Shown: positions 1-8,605 of the stretch, in pieces
Layout: each line of letters opens with the position of its first letter
Position numbering within the stretch: position 1 is the stretch's first letter
From: Sphingobacteriales bacterium
GTDB taxonomy: Bacteria; Bacteroidota; Bacteroidia; Sphingobacteriales; Sphingobacteriaceae
Length of the DNA stretch: 33,468 nt
Direction: 5' to 3'
Assembly (NCBI GenBank): GCA_004293485.1
Contig: RDYW01000052.1
Location: forward strand, 1-33,468
The notes under the pieces: model-generated
What the model was told of the DNA's origin: nothing
Database searches by the model: none
What the model saw: the letters and a program-made list of their open reading frames with translations, nothing else
Made by a program: the position numbers and the translations under genes

Positions 1-810
1 AAAAATGGCTTTATTGATGGTAAAAACATACATATAGTGTATAAAAATGCGCAAGGTAGCATACCCACACTGGGGCAAATTTTAGATTATTTTGTAAGCC
101 AAAACGTAACCTTACTGGCCACATCAACAACGCTGGCTACCCTTACGGCTGTACAAAAAACCCAAAGCATTCCCATTTTTATGATGGTGGCACCCACGCC
201 AAAACTTATGAAAATTGAAGATAAAAATGGCAAAATTCCGCTTAATCTTTTTGGTGTTGATGAAGATTTGAATTATATAGATACCTCGTTTAGCATTATC
301 CCCAGCTTAATAAAGCCAAAATCGGGCATGCTACGCATAGGTATGGTGTATAACCAAGCCGAATCGCAATCGGTAGAAGCCCTTGCCCGCATTAATGCTT
401 TGGCTGCAAAATATAATGCCGTAATTGTGGCTGCACCAGTAAATACATCGGCCGATGCGCAGCTAGTTACCCAGTTTTTGTTAGGCCAAAATTTAGATTG
501 TTTTTTTGCCAATCCCGATAATACTGTTTTTGCTTCCTTCGAAACTATTTTAAAAAATTGCAACCAAAAAAATATACCCATTTTTACCAGCGAAGCAGGT
601 TTGGTAAAGCGTGGTGCCTTGGCCGCCTTTGGTGCCGATATGTATCAATGGGGTTACCAAGCTGGCGTACAGGCAGCTATGTTTTTAAAATCGGGGCAAA
701 CCCAAAACCTAAAACCCGAAATGGTAAAGGTGCGTAAACGAGTTTATAACCCCACAGCGGCAAAAAAATATGGTTTAACTTTCCCAAAAAATTTCGAGCC
801 CGTAAAGTAA
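1..810 (+). CDS. ABC transporter substrate-binding protein (5' end missing)
   Basis: Periplasmic or lipid-anchored binding protein of an ABC importer, of the ABC_sub_bind type (pfam04392-like), the family found with BCAA-like permeases and TrpXYZ-type systems. The frame is open from base 1; a GTG at 37 is internal, because the residues before it (NGFIDGKNIHIVY) match the family's usual 'GY-x-EGKN-x-x-I-x-Y' stretch. The signal peptide and about 70 N-terminal residues therefore lie outside the window. The two-lobed fold is suggested by a segment restating the fold near residue 105 of the visible part (LRIGMVYN) and by the ending on PKNFEPVK. The stop TAA abuts the permease ATG with no gap, so the three transporter genes form one operon. 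The substrate cannot be told from sequence; aromatic amino acids are one known substrate of the family. Confidence 0.85.
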   Translation, partial: KNGFIDGKNIHIVYKNAQGSIPTLGQILDYFVSQNVTLLATSTTLATLTAVQKTQSIPIFMMVAPTPKLMKIEDKNGKIPLNLFGVDEDLNYIDTSFSIIPSLIKPKSGMLRIGMVYNQAESQSVEALARINALAAKYNAVIVAAPVNTSADAQLVTQFLLGQNLDCFFANPDNTVFASFETILKNCNQKNIPIFTSEAGLVKRGALAAFGADMYQWGYQAGVQAAMFLKSGQTQNLKPEMVKVRKRVYNPTAAKKYGLTFPKNFEPVK

Positions 811-1680
811 ATGGATTTTTACCTCAGCGCAATTTTACAAGGTTTATGCCTTTCGGCGATGGCTTTCGGCATATTTATATCGATGAAAATTTTTAACATT
901 CCCGATATTTCTACCGATGGTGCTTATACCTTGGGCGGCGTAATTTCGGGCTTTTTTATCAGCCAAAGCTATAACGGTTTTGCCATTGTAGGTTTGGTAA
1001 TGGTGGGAGGTGCATTGGCAGGTGCAGCCACAGGTTTTATACATACCAAGCTAAAAGTAAATGCTTTACTAGCTGGTATTTTGGTAATGACGGCCTTATA
1101 CTCCATAAACTTGAGTATTTTGGGGCAATCAAACTTGCCATTGTTAAATTTCCCTACCTTGTTTACCGTAATAAATGTGTTTCAAAATCCTACCCAAAAC
1201 ACCTTTTTAATTGTGGCAACCATTATTTTAGTTTTGTTAATTATAGTAAGTTATGTATTAAAATCGGATTTTGGTTTGGCTATGCGGGCAACAGGCAACA
1301 GCCAAACTATGGTGCGGGCTTTGGGCGTAAATACCGATAACATGAAAATTATTGGCCTTGCCATAGCCAACGCCCTTACGGCTTTAAGTGGTTATTTAAT
1401 GACGCAATTGCAAGGCTTTGCCGATATAAATATGGGCATAGGCATCGTAATTGTGGGCTTAGGCTCGGTAATTATGGGCGAAACTTTAATTAATTATTTT
1501 GCCATTACCAGCGTTGCCAAAATGCTTTTAACGGTTATATTAGGTGCTATCGTTTTTCAATTGGTACTGGCTTTTGCATTAAGCCTAGGCATAAACCCCA
1601 ATTTGCTAAAATTAATTACTGCCGCTTTTGTATTGTTAATAGTGGGTTTGCCCCGATTTATATTTAAAAAAGCCGAATGA
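811..1680 (+). CDS. ABC transporter permease, BCAA-type fold
   Basis: A 289-aa integral membrane protein and the membrane subunit of the importer whose binding protein ends at the preceding base. Most of its length is hydrophobic, in about eight segments broken by short loops. It contains the LivH/BPD_transp_2-like stretch (SDFGLAMRATGNS near residues 151-163) that precedes the cytoplasmic coupling loop, then a glycine-rich segment (IVIVGLGSVIMGE). A single permease of this size would act as a homodimer. Its last four bases (ATGA) also give the start codon of the ATPase gene, consistent with translational coupling. Membership in the family is clear; the substrate is unknown. Confidence 0.88.
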   Translation: MDFYLSAILQGLCLSAMAFGIFISMKIFNIPDISTDGAYTLGGVISGFFISQSYNGFAIVGLVMVGGALAGAATGFIHTKLKVNALLAGILVMTALYSINLSILGQSNLPLLNFPTLFTVINVFQNPTQNTFLIVATIILVLLIIVSYVLKSDFGLAMRATGNSQTMVRALGVNTDNMKIIGLAIANALTALSGYLMTQLQGFADINMGIGIVIVGLGSVIMGETLINYFAITSVAKMLLTVILGAIVFQLVLAFALSLGINPNLLKLITAAFVLLIVGLPRFIFKKAE

Positions 1681-2426
1681 TAGATTTACAAAATTTAAAC
1701 AAAATATTTAGTATTGGGAAAGCCAATAGAACTACTGCCGTACAAGATGTTTCTTTAACTATCAACCATAACGATTTTGTGGTTATTGTAGGTGCCAATG
1801 GTTCGGGAAAATCGACCTTGTTAAACCTAATATCGGGCAATGTGCTGCCCAGTAGCGGTAAAATTTTTATTGCAGGTAAAGAGGTTAGTCGCCTGCCCGA
1901 GTATAAGCGTAGCCCAGCCATTGCCCGGGTTTTCCAAAACCCATTTAGCGGTACCGCCGCCGATTTAAGCATAATAGATAATTTTAGATTGGCCGCCTTG
2001 CGTACACAAAATAAAACACTAAAAATCGGTGTAAACCAAAACTTTAAAAATAAAATTGCCCAGCAAATTGCCCAGTTGGGTATGGGTTTAGAAGATAAAT
2101 TGGAACAAGCAATGGGTAGCCTTTCGGGTGGGCAACGCCAAGCCTTAACCTTATTAATGGCCGTAATGGACGATTTAAAAATACTACTGTTAGACGAACC
2201 TACCGCCGCACTGGACCCACGGTCGGCCGATAAAGTAATGCAACTGGCCCAGCAATTAACCCAACAATACCAGCTTTGCACCATACTAATTACCCATAAT
2301 TTAAAAGATGCTTTTACTTACGGAAACCGAATTATACAAATGGCCGAAGGTGAAATTAGCAAAGATTTAGATGCAACATCAAAAACAAAACTCACACAAA
2401 ATGAAATATTTAGCTGGTTTAGTTAG
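1677..2426 (+). CDS. ABC transporter ATP-binding protein
   Basis: A 249-aa nucleotide-binding subunit that powers the importer encoded just upstream. Visible motifs are Walker A GANGSGKST (residues 39-47), Q-loop VFQNPFSG (86-93), signature LSGGQ (150-154), Walker B ILLLDEP (170-176), D-loop ALD (179-181) and the H-loop histidine in ILITHN (H208). All catalytic residues are present. The start ATG overlaps the permease stop by four bases. Its 3' end overlaps the next gene by 26 bases, so transcription probably runs on into the hexosaminidase. A long antisense frame across this gene is a shadow. Confidence 0.92.
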   Translation: MIDLQNLNKIFSIGKANRTTAVQDVSLTINHNDFVVIVGANGSGKSTLLNLISGNVLPSSGKIFIAGKEVSRLPEYKRSPAIARVFQNPFSGTAADLSIIDNFRLAALRTQNKTLKIGVNQNFKNKIAQQIAQLGMGLEDKLEQAMGSLSGGQRQALTLLMAVMDDLKILLLDEPTAALDPRSADKVMQLAQQLTQQYQLCTILITHNLKDAFTYGNRIIQMAEGEISKDLDATSKTKLTQNEIFSWFS

Positions 2427-4701
2427 CCTATTACTACTACAAAATTTTTTATGTTTTGGCCAGGCCGATAAAAATTTTGGCATTATACCTGCGCCAAAAT
2501 CCATCACCCAAAACCAAGGAAAATTTATAATAAACGCCCAAACCCTAATTTTGTGCCAAGAAGCTAGCGAGAAAATTGCTTTTTTGTTTAAAGATTTTGT
2601 ACAACAAAAAACAGGTTTTAATTTAACCATCATTAAAAACGATAGCACCCAGTTGCAAAATTCTATTAAGTTTGATTCGGATAGTATACAAAATATTTCA
2701 TCAGAGGCATATACACTAAATACGGATGCCCAAACCATCCGTGTAAACGGAAAAGAAAAAGGACTTTTTTATGCTGTACAAACGCTATTTCAATTAATAA
2801 ACCAATACCAAACCCAACTGCCCGCCTTAAATATTTGCGACGAGCCACGTTATACTTACCGAGGTTTACATTTAGATGTAAGCCGCCATTTTTACCCTAT
2901 AAGTTTTATTAAACAATATTTGGATTTAATGGCCATGTACAAACTCAATAATTTTCATTGGCACCTAACCGACGACCAAGGCTGGCGTATGGAGATAAAA
3001 AAATATCCTCGCTTAACGCAAATTGGAGGCTACCGCAGCCAAACTATTATTGGTAATTACCACGATAGAATGCCGCAATGGTTTGATAATACGCCTTATG
3101 GCGGATATTACACGCAACAAGAAATCAAAGAAATTGTGGCTTACGCCGATACTAAATTTATAAACATTGTACCCGAAATAGATATGCCTGGCCATTCGCT
3201 TGCCGCTTTGGTAGCGTACCCACATTTGGCTTGCAACAAAAACCCTGGCCCGTTTAAAACCGCCGAACGCTGGGGCGGATTTGATGATATTTTTTGTGCC
3301 GGTAAAGACAGCACTTTTATTTTTATGGAAGATGTGCTTACCGAAGTGATGCAATTATTCCCATCAAAATTTATACATATTGGTGGCGATGAAGTGCTAA
3401 AAACCAAGTGGAAAACCTGCCTGTATTGCCAAAAAAGAATCCGTAAAGAAAAACTAAAAAACGAAGACGAGCTGCAATCGTATTTTATAGAACGGATAGA
3501 GAAATTTTTAAATAAAAACAGTCGCTCAATTATTGGTTGGGACGAAATTTTAGATGGCGGCTTGGCACCAAACGCAACCGTAATGTCGTGGCAGGGCATA
3601 CAAGGCGGTATTGCCGCAGCCAAGCAAAAGCACAATGCCATTATGTGCCCCAGCACTTTGGGTTTGTATTTGGACCATACCCAAGGCCGAAGCGACCAAG
3701 AACCTGTAAGTATTGGTGGCGATGGTAGGATACAAAAAATTTATGCCTACAACCCCACACCCGAAACCCTTGCCGACGAATATAAACCTTATATTATTGG
3801 CGTACAAGCCAATATGTGGACAGAATATATGCCCACCACCGCCAAAGTAGAATATATGTTGCTGCCTCGTTTGTTGGCTTTGGCCGAAACCGCTTGGACA
3901 GCCACCGAAAACAAAAACTACACCAACTTTAACCAACAACGCCTGCCCCTGCATTTAAGTTGGATAGATAAAACCGAAATGCTGTACCGTGTACCTACCG
4001 CCATTGGCGCAAAAGATACCAGCATAAATGTTACCGATAATTATGTTTTTAATTGGCAACCATCGGTAAATGGTGCCAAAATATATTATACCATTGATGG
4101 TTATACGCCTAACCAAACCACCCCTTTGTACAACCAACCTATAAAAGTTTTTGTGCCTTACGGCGAAAAGCGAGCGGTAAAAAGTGTGGTAATAACCCCC
4201 AGTGGCAAGCAAAGTGCCATAACTACCACTTGGCTCATCAACCAAAAACCTTACGAAGCAATAAGCGATAGCGTAATACGTGAGGCAGGCATAAAATTTT
4301 ATTATGTACCCAAATTTTTTAAACTCACCACCGAAATTGATACCTGCAACGCTACCCAAAAAGGTTGCGTAGCCAGTATTTCTATCAATAAAATACCCAA
4401 TAAAGCCCGCGAGTATGGCATAATTTTCGAGGGATATGTAAATGTAAACGAAGATGCCGTTTTTGAGTTTGGCCTAAATAGCGACGACGGCAGCAAACTG
4501 TATATTGACGATGATTTACTGATAGATAACGACTTAAAACACGCTAGGTTTTTGCAATCGGCAGGAGCTAACCTAAAAAAAGGCTTACATAAAATTAAAG
4601 TGGCTTATTTTGATGTTGGCCCAGGTAGTATTTTACAAGTATTTATTAAAGGTACCGATGGTAAAAAAATAGAATTGCCAGGTGTGATGCTTTTTCATTA
4701 A
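2401..4701 (+). CDS. secreted beta-N-acetylhexosaminidase (GH20) with PA14-like C-terminal domain
   Basis: A 766-aa exo-glycosidase removing terminal beta-linked GlcNAc/GalNAc from chitin fragments, glycans or peptidoglycan. The ATG at 2401 is preferred over one at 2371 because it begins a clear signal peptide (MKYLAGLVSLLLLQNFLCFGQA). Numbered from it, the order is: N-terminal GH20b-like domain (about 24-140), GH20 barrel (about 144-500) with the conserved RGLHLDVSRHF and NNFHWHLTDDQGWR stretches and the catalytic Asp330-Glu331 pair in HIGGDEV, a chitobiase-type C-terminal domain (about 540-615, YYTIDGYTP), and a PA14-like carbohydrate-binding domain (about 630-760, with GLNSDDGSKLYID). The gene overlaps the ABC ATPase by 26 bases, so it is probably cotranscribed. 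Family assignment is firm; the exact glycan target is not known. Confidence 0.93.
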   Translation: MKYLAGLVSLLLLQNFLCFGQADKNFGIIPAPKSITQNQGKFIINAQTLILCQEASEKIAFLFKDFVQQKTGFNLTIIKNDSTQLQNSIKFDSDSIQNISSEAYTLNTDAQTIRVNGKEKGLFYAVQTLFQLINQYQTQLPALNICDEPRYTYRGLHLDVSRHFYPISFIKQYLDLMAMYKLNNFHWHLTDDQGWRMEIKKYPRLTQIGGYRSQTIIGNYHDRMPQWFDNTPYGGYYTQQEIKEIVAYADTKFINIVPEIDMPGHSLAALVAYPHLACNKNPGPFKTAERWGGFDDIFCAGKDSTFIFMEDVLTEVMQLFPSKFIHIGGDEVLKTKWKTCLYCQKRIRKEKLKNEDELQSYFIERIEKFLNKNSRSIIGWDEILDGGLAPNATVMSWQGIQGGIAAAKQKHNAIMCPSTLGLYLDHTQGRSDQEPVSIGGDGRIQKIYAYNPTPETLADEYKPYIIGVQANMWTEYMPTTAKVEYMLLPRLLALAETAWTATENKNYTNFNQQRLPLHLSWIDKTEMLYRVPTAIGAKDTSINVTDNYVFNWQPSVNGAKIYYTIDGYTPNQTTPLYNQPIKVFVPYGEKRAVKSVVITPSGKQSAITTTWLINQKPYEAISDSVIREAGIKFYYVPKFFKLTTEIDTCNATQKGCVASISINKIPNKAREYGIIFEGYVNVNEDAVFEFGLNSDDGSKLYIDDDLLIDNDLKHARFLQSAGANLKKGLHKIKVAYFDVGPGSILQVFIKGTDGKKIELPGVMLFH

Positions 4702-4876
4702 GGGAGCGGTTTTTAGTTTGTGTAATTATTAATGTGCCTAAAGAATAATTTTTACAAAAAACAAAAATGTTAGTTAAAGCAAAAAGATAACTAGCGAAGT
4801 ACGTATAAGTGTTGATGTGAGGGACTTTAAACAGTTTGTTTCAAGAATTTTATTTTTTAGCTTTATAAGTTAAAGG

Positions 4877-4903
4877 CTACTGTAAACAATTATTTTATAG
4901 CAG
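4877..4903. terminator. possible hairpin between convergent genes
   Basis: CTACTGTAAA and TTTATAGCAG can pair over 10 positions with one mismatch and one wobble around an 8-base loop, and T-rich sequence follows on the plus strand. It lies between the convergent hexosaminidase and glycosyltransferase genes. The stem is weak. Confidence 0.3.
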
Positions 4904-4959
4904 TTTGATAAAATTTTAATTGCCAATTGGTAAAATCTTTAGCGTTATAATCGTAATTT

Positions 4960-5712
4960 TCAATCGTTCGTTTTTTTATATTTAATCCAATATCTTGCTA
5001 GGTTAAAAGCAATAATTAAGTGGTAAAATAAGGTGCGCCACAAGCCATAATAAGTTTTCATAATTATAAACCGCTCTTTTAGGCTTTGCCCATGTTTGGT
5101 TTTTGATAGGCCGCCTACCATATATTTGGCTACGTAATTTTTAGTAAAGTGGGTAGTTTTGGCCTTTTGCAGGATGTTTAAAATCCAATTAATATCGGCA
5201 CTAAGCTGGTAGGTGGTATTGTAAGGGCTGGCTAAATTTTTGCGTACATAAATGGCCTGATGGCTTACAGGCATCCCATATTTAAAACTATTAATGCTAA
5301 GGTTGTGGGGTGCTTGATGCCGGCGTTTGCCTAAAGATTGTAAGTTTTCGTTTATCATTTCGGTTTCGCCATAATATACATCGGCATAAGGCGGGCATAA
5401 AAGTCTTTCAACTGTGGTGGGGGCGTAAATTTCGTCGCCCGAGTTCATAAAAAGCACATAATGGCCTGTGGCAAGGGCTAGGCCTTTGTTCATGGCGTGG
5501 TAAATACCGTCATCTTTTTCGCAAATAAATAGGCTTATTTTTTCTTTGTATCGGTTAATAATATCTAGCGTTCCATCGGTACTTGCGCCATCAATAATAA
5601 TATATTCAATTGGGGTATAGGTTTGGTTTAACACCGATAAAAGGGTGCGTTCTATATGTTTTACATTATTGTAAACGATGGTGATAACTGATAGCAAAGG
5701 TTTTTCTAGCAT
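4960..5712 (-). CDS. family 2 glycosyltransferase
   Basis: A 250-aa GT-A fold enzyme that transfers a sugar from a nucleotide donor to a growing polysaccharide on the cytoplasmic face of the membrane. The N-terminus LLSVITIVYNN with SVLNQTYTPIEYIIIDGASTDGT (residues about 6-48) is the classic GT2 nucleotide-binding start, followed by EKDDGIYHAMNKGL and the MNSGDE metal-site region (about residues 90-95). It resembles the WcaA-like group of EPS transferases. Its ATG shares one base with the stop of the upstream GT4 gene (TAATG on the minus strand), so the two are translationally coupled. Donor and linkage are unknown. Confidence 0.9.
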   Translation of the reverse strand: MLEKPLLSVITIVYNNVKHIERTLLSVLNQTYTPIEYIIIDGASTDGTLDIINRYKEKISLFICEKDDGIYHAMNKGLALATGHYVLFMNSGDEIYAPTTVERLLCPPYADVYYGETEMINENLQSLGKRRHQAPHNLSINSFKYGMPVSHQAIYVRKNLASPYNTTYQLSADINWILNILQKAKTTHFTKNYVAKYMVGGLSKTKHGQSLKERFIIMKTYYGLWRTLFYHLIIAFNLARYWIKYKKTND

Positions 5713-6968
5713 TATTTTAAAACAGATTGGTACAGGTCAATATATTGTTTGGCAATAATATCTTCGGCATAAGTATCCATTACTTTTTTGAGGGCATTTT
5801 TTTGTAAGTTATTTCCCTTGTTATGTAACACCCAATGTATGCCTTGGGCAAAATCGTTCGATGATTGGTATTGGGCAACATAACCATTTTGTTGATGATC
5901 AATCATTTCCGGAATTCCTCCTTGGTTAAATGCCACCACAGGTATGCCACAAGCCAAGGCTTCTATTACCATATTGGGTAAATTATCCTCTAACGATGGC
6001 AGCACAAAAACACTTGCAAGGTTGTAAATTTCTACTAACGCTTGTTCGTTGGTAATAATAGGTAAACTTATGGTTGAGAAAGGTATTTGTGCACTATCAA
6101 AACCCTTATTTTTACCAAAAAGCACAATATCCAGCATTTGGTTAGGGTATTGTTTTTTTAAAATGTTTAAAGCCTCTAGTAAATATGCTATGCCTTTGCG
6201 TTTATCGTTAATATTGGCAGCACCAAATAGTATAATTTTAGCATCGGCGTTAAGCCCCCATTTTTTACGGATTTCGGATTTATTTAGTGGTTTATATAAA
6301 GTGGTATCAATAGGATTGGGGATAGATTGTATGTTAAAATTTTGAAGCAAGCTACTTTTTCGGGCTTGCTGTGCCATCCAATGGCTACAAGCTACAAAAG
6401 TAATATTGCTATTGCGGGCAAATAATTGCTGTTTCAACATCCACCCTTTTTTAGAAATATCATCCCCGTAAGGACGAGTTAAAAACTTACAATTGCCGCA
6501 TTGTTGCATAAAATGGGTACACTTACCCGCATAGTGGCAGCCACCTGTAAATGCCCACATATCATGCAATGTAAACACAATAGGCTTGTTTAAATCGAAT
6601 AGTTTTTGAAGATTATTGAGCGATAAAAAGCCTTGGTTTATCCAATGAAAATGTAAAATATCGGATTGAGTAATAACCCTATTTTTTGAAATATCTATAC
6701 CCACATTTGCTGTTGAAAAGGCAAAGCGAACGGTTTTATTTTTCTCGTAAAAGGCAATAAACGAAATGCGCTCACGCAAAAAATTTAGCTTCGCTATAAT
6801 AAAATCGAGCTTGTGTTTTAGTACAGAAATAATTGCAAGGCACACATCGCTTTTGTACTGTACAAGCATGTTTACCTGCACTTTATTGCGCAAGGCATTT
6901 AATAAACGCTTACACGCTACGGCTGCGCCACCACCACTATCGGCTGTATTTATAAGGCTAACTTTCAT
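5712..6968 (-). CDS. family 4 glycosyltransferase (GT-B), WcaC-like group
   Basis: A 418-aa retaining GT-B glycosyltransferase, probably adding a hexose to the surface polysaccharide repeat. It begins MKVSLINTADSGGGAA, the usual N-terminal nucleotide fold of this group. A four-cysteine cluster (C144, C150, C157, C160, around FTGGCHYAGKC) follows the conserved TLHDMWAF motif; this cluster is typical of WcaC-like transferases. The C-terminal domain has the donor-site motif, here D328-x7-E336 in LEDNLPNMVIEA instead of the more usual E-x7-E. First gene of a leftward two-gene operon with the GT2. A 115-base intergenic region separates it from the divergent acetyltransferase gene. Confidence 0.9.
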   Translation of the reverse strand: MKVSLINTADSGGGAAVACKRLLNALRNKVQVNMLVQYKSDVCLAIISVLKHKLDFIIAKLNFLRERISFIAFYEKNKTVRFAFSTANVGIDISKNRVITQSDILHFHWINQGFLSLNNLQKLFDLNKPIVFTLHDMWAFTGGCHYAGKCTHFMQQCGNCKFLTRPYGDDISKKGWMLKQQLFARNSNITFVACSHWMAQQARKSSLLQNFNIQSIPNPIDTTLYKPLNKSEIRKKWGLNADAKIILFGAANINDKRKGIAYLLEALNILKKQYPNQMLDIVLFGKNKGFDSAQIPFSTISLPIITNEQALVEIYNLASVFVLPSLEDNLPNMVIEALACGIPVVAFNQGGIPEMIDHQQNGYVAQYQSSNDFAQGIHWVLHNKGNNLQKNALKKVMDTYAEDIIAKQYIDLYQSVLK

Positions 6969-6997
6969 TAAATAGCGGTATGCTGGGTGTTAAAATT

Positions 6998-7005
6998 TAT
7001 ATTTG
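6998..7005 (+). promoter_or_regulatory. candidate -7 box (TATATTTG) in divergent region
   Basis: TATATTTG fits the Bacteroidota -7 consensus TAnnTTTG and lies 78 bases before the acetyltransferase ATG at 7084. No convincing -33 TTTG is seen at the right distance. The box overlaps the palindrome ATTTGCAAAT (7001-7010), and TTGCAAAT is repeated at 7014, so this short segment may also be a regulator site. Confidence 0.3.
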
Positions 7006-7083
7006 CAAATAGCTTGCAAATTATTAAAATTGAACAATACATTTTTTTATTTTAATAATTTGCATTTTTTTAATGGTATAACA

Positions 7084-7590
7084 ATGGGGCTAATTGCTTT
7101 TTTAACGCAAGATCAAAAACAAAACAAAGGCAATTTAAAAGCCAAAATAGTGCTTTTTATGTTTAGGATGGCACAATTAGCTAATAAACACATTGCTATT
7201 GCAGTACTAATGTGCCTGTATTTAGGTTTCTATCACGTTTTTGTGGAATGGTTTTTAGGTATAGAGCTGCCAAGGAAAACCAAGGTAGGCGCAGGCTTAA
7301 TTATTTACCACGGGCAGGCATTAGTAATTAACCAAGGGGTAATTATAGGTAATCATTGTGTTTTACGAAACAGCACCACCATAGGCCATAAAGTATTAAA
7401 AAACGGCACATTAAGCGGCTGCCCAGTTATAGGAAACCATGTAGATATAGGTGCTAATGTGTGCATAATAGGCGATATCAACATAGGTAATTATGTAAAA
7501 ATAGGTGCTGGGGCTGTGGTTGTAAAAAGTATTCCCGATAATTGTACCGTGGCGGGTAACCCAGCAAAAGTTTTAGCATCATATAAATGA
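7084..7590 (+). CDS. polysaccharide O-acetyltransferase, WcaB/CysE-like left-handed beta-helix
   Basis: A 168-aa hexapeptide-repeat acyltransferase that moves acetyl from acetyl-CoA to a sugar hydroxyl. Hexapeptide turns run from VGAGLIIYHG to the C-terminal VAGNPAKVL, with the catalytic histidine probably in the IYHG or TIGHK segment. The arrangement VEWFLGIELPRKTKVGAGLIIYHG is that of WcaB-type enzymes of colanic-acid-like loci, related to serine acetyltransferase. I chose the ATG at 7084 over a TTG at 7003, which falls inside a candidate promoter box and adds a non-homologous leader. It overlaps the following methyltransferase by four bases (ATGA). A true serine acetyltransferase is less likely because the N-terminal CysE domain is missing. 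Confidence 0.82.
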   Translation: MGLIAFLTQDQKQNKGNLKAKIVLFMFRMAQLANKHIAIAVLMCLYLGFYHVFVEWFLGIELPRKTKVGAGLIIYHGQALVINQGVIIGNHCVLRNSTTIGHKVLKNGTLSGCPVIGNHVDIGANVCIIGDINIGNYVKIGAGAVVVKSIPDNCTVAGNPAKVLASYK

Positions 7591-8339
7591 ATAATCAATT
7601 AACCGAACCTGTATTTTGGAAAAATTTTTGGGAAGCCAAGCAAAACCTGGTTTTTAAAATCAAACCCGATTATACCTTTCACCAGCTTATTGGGCCATTA
7701 ATTAAGCAACAAAGCATAAAATCGGCCATCGAATTGGGTGGTTTCCCTGGCTATTACTCGGTTTTTTTAAGAAAATATTTTGGTATTGATGTTACCCTTT
7801 TCGATTATTACATACATCCCCAAATTATCAAAAACCTATTGTTTTTTAATGATTTAACCCCAAGCGATATTGCCATTATCGAAGCCGATTTATTTACTTA
7901 TAAACCTCAAAAAACTTACGATATGGTATGCTCGTTCGGCTTGATAGAACATTTTAGCGATACCGAAGATATTATAGCCAAACACCTTAATTACCTAAGC
8001 CCAGGCGGTACTTTATTGATAACCTTACCCAATTTTAAAGGAATTAATGGCTGGATACAAAAAACATTCGACCGCTATAATTACGATAAACACTTTATTA
8101 GCTGTATGGATTTGGATATTTTAAGCACAACAGCCCAAAAACTTGGCTTACAAAATGTACAAACTTTTTATAATGGCGGCTTTAGTACTTGGATAGAAAA
8201 CAAAGAACATAAACCTATTTTTATACGTGTTGTGGTTAAATTTATTTGGATTTTAGGTAAAATAGTATCAAAAATTATACGTAGCGAAAGCAAATTAATG
8301 TCGCCCTATATTGTTTTGATTGCAAAAAAAATTGGTTAA
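7587..8339 (+). CDS. class I SAM-dependent methyltransferase
   Basis: A 250-aa methyltransferase with the Rossmann motif I in AIELGGFPGYYS (about residues 45-56), an acidic residue ending strand 2 (LFDYY), and the MVCSFGLIEHFSDTE plus LSPGGTLLITLPNF stretches (about 112-150) seen in methyltransferases of the ubiE/SAM type 11-12 group. Coupled by a 4-base overlap to the acetyltransferase and inside a polysaccharide locus, it most likely methylates a sugar of the polymer or of a lipid-linked precursor. That substrate is inferred from neighbours, not shown by the protein. Confidence 0.82.
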   Translation: MNNQLTEPVFWKNFWEAKQNLVFKIKPDYTFHQLIGPLIKQQSIKSAIELGGFPGYYSVFLRKYFGIDVTLFDYYIHPQIIKNLLFFNDLTPSDIAIIEADLFTYKPQKTYDMVCSFGLIEHFSDTEDIIAKHLNYLSPGGTLLITLPNFKGINGWIQKTFDRYNYDKHFISCMDLDILSTTAQKLGLQNVQTFYNGGFSTWIENKEHKPIFIRVVVKFIWILGKIVSKIIRSESKLMSPYIVLIAKKIG

Positions 8340-8557
8340 TAAATAACTTAACAAGCTATATTTTAAGCCTTATAATTTTACATTTTTGTTTGTTACACCT
8401 CTAAAAAGTTGAATAAAACAAAATAAAATTGTATTATTTTATGTTTATTTTTTTTTTTTTTGTAACATTACCTAATCATTAACAAACCAATTATTTAATA
8501 ACAAACTTATTTAGCTTACTTTGCAATTGTTGGCTTTATTAACAAAAATGCAAACAC

Positions 8558-8586
8558 TTGGGCCGAAATTAATTTTTTTATATTTG
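8558..8586 (+). promoter_or_regulatory. Bacteroidota-type promoter for the 4,6-dehydratase gene
   Basis: A TTG (8558-8560) is followed after 18 bases by TATATTTG (8579-8586), close to the Bacteroidota consensus TTTG-N(about 19)-TAnnTTTG. The box ends 19 bases before the ATG at 8606, giving a short leader. This is the best-formed promoter in the window. A 14-T tract (8448-8461) and otherwise AT-rich spacer lie further upstream. Confidence 0.5.
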
Positions 8587-8605
8587 CAGCACTTATACCT
8601 TAAAT

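Noticed and set aside
1664-2284. 206-codon minus-strand frame
   Set aside because: Antisense to the ABC ATPase with all its motifs; the antisense product is Ser/Cys/Leu-rich with no recognisable domain.
2371-2400. Earlier ATG of the hexosaminidase
   Set aside because: It would put ten polar residues before the signal peptide and lengthen the overlap with the ATPase gene.
3141-3656. 171-codon minus-strand frame
   Set aside because: Antisense to the GH20 catalytic domain; a shadow.
7003-7083. TTG start of the acetyltransferase
   Set aside because: It falls in a candidate -7 box and gives a leader unlike the family; ATG at 7084 fits better.
8448-8461. Run of 14 T before the dehydratase gene
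   Set aside because: No stem precedes it, so it is not a terminator; treated as a homopolymer tract only.
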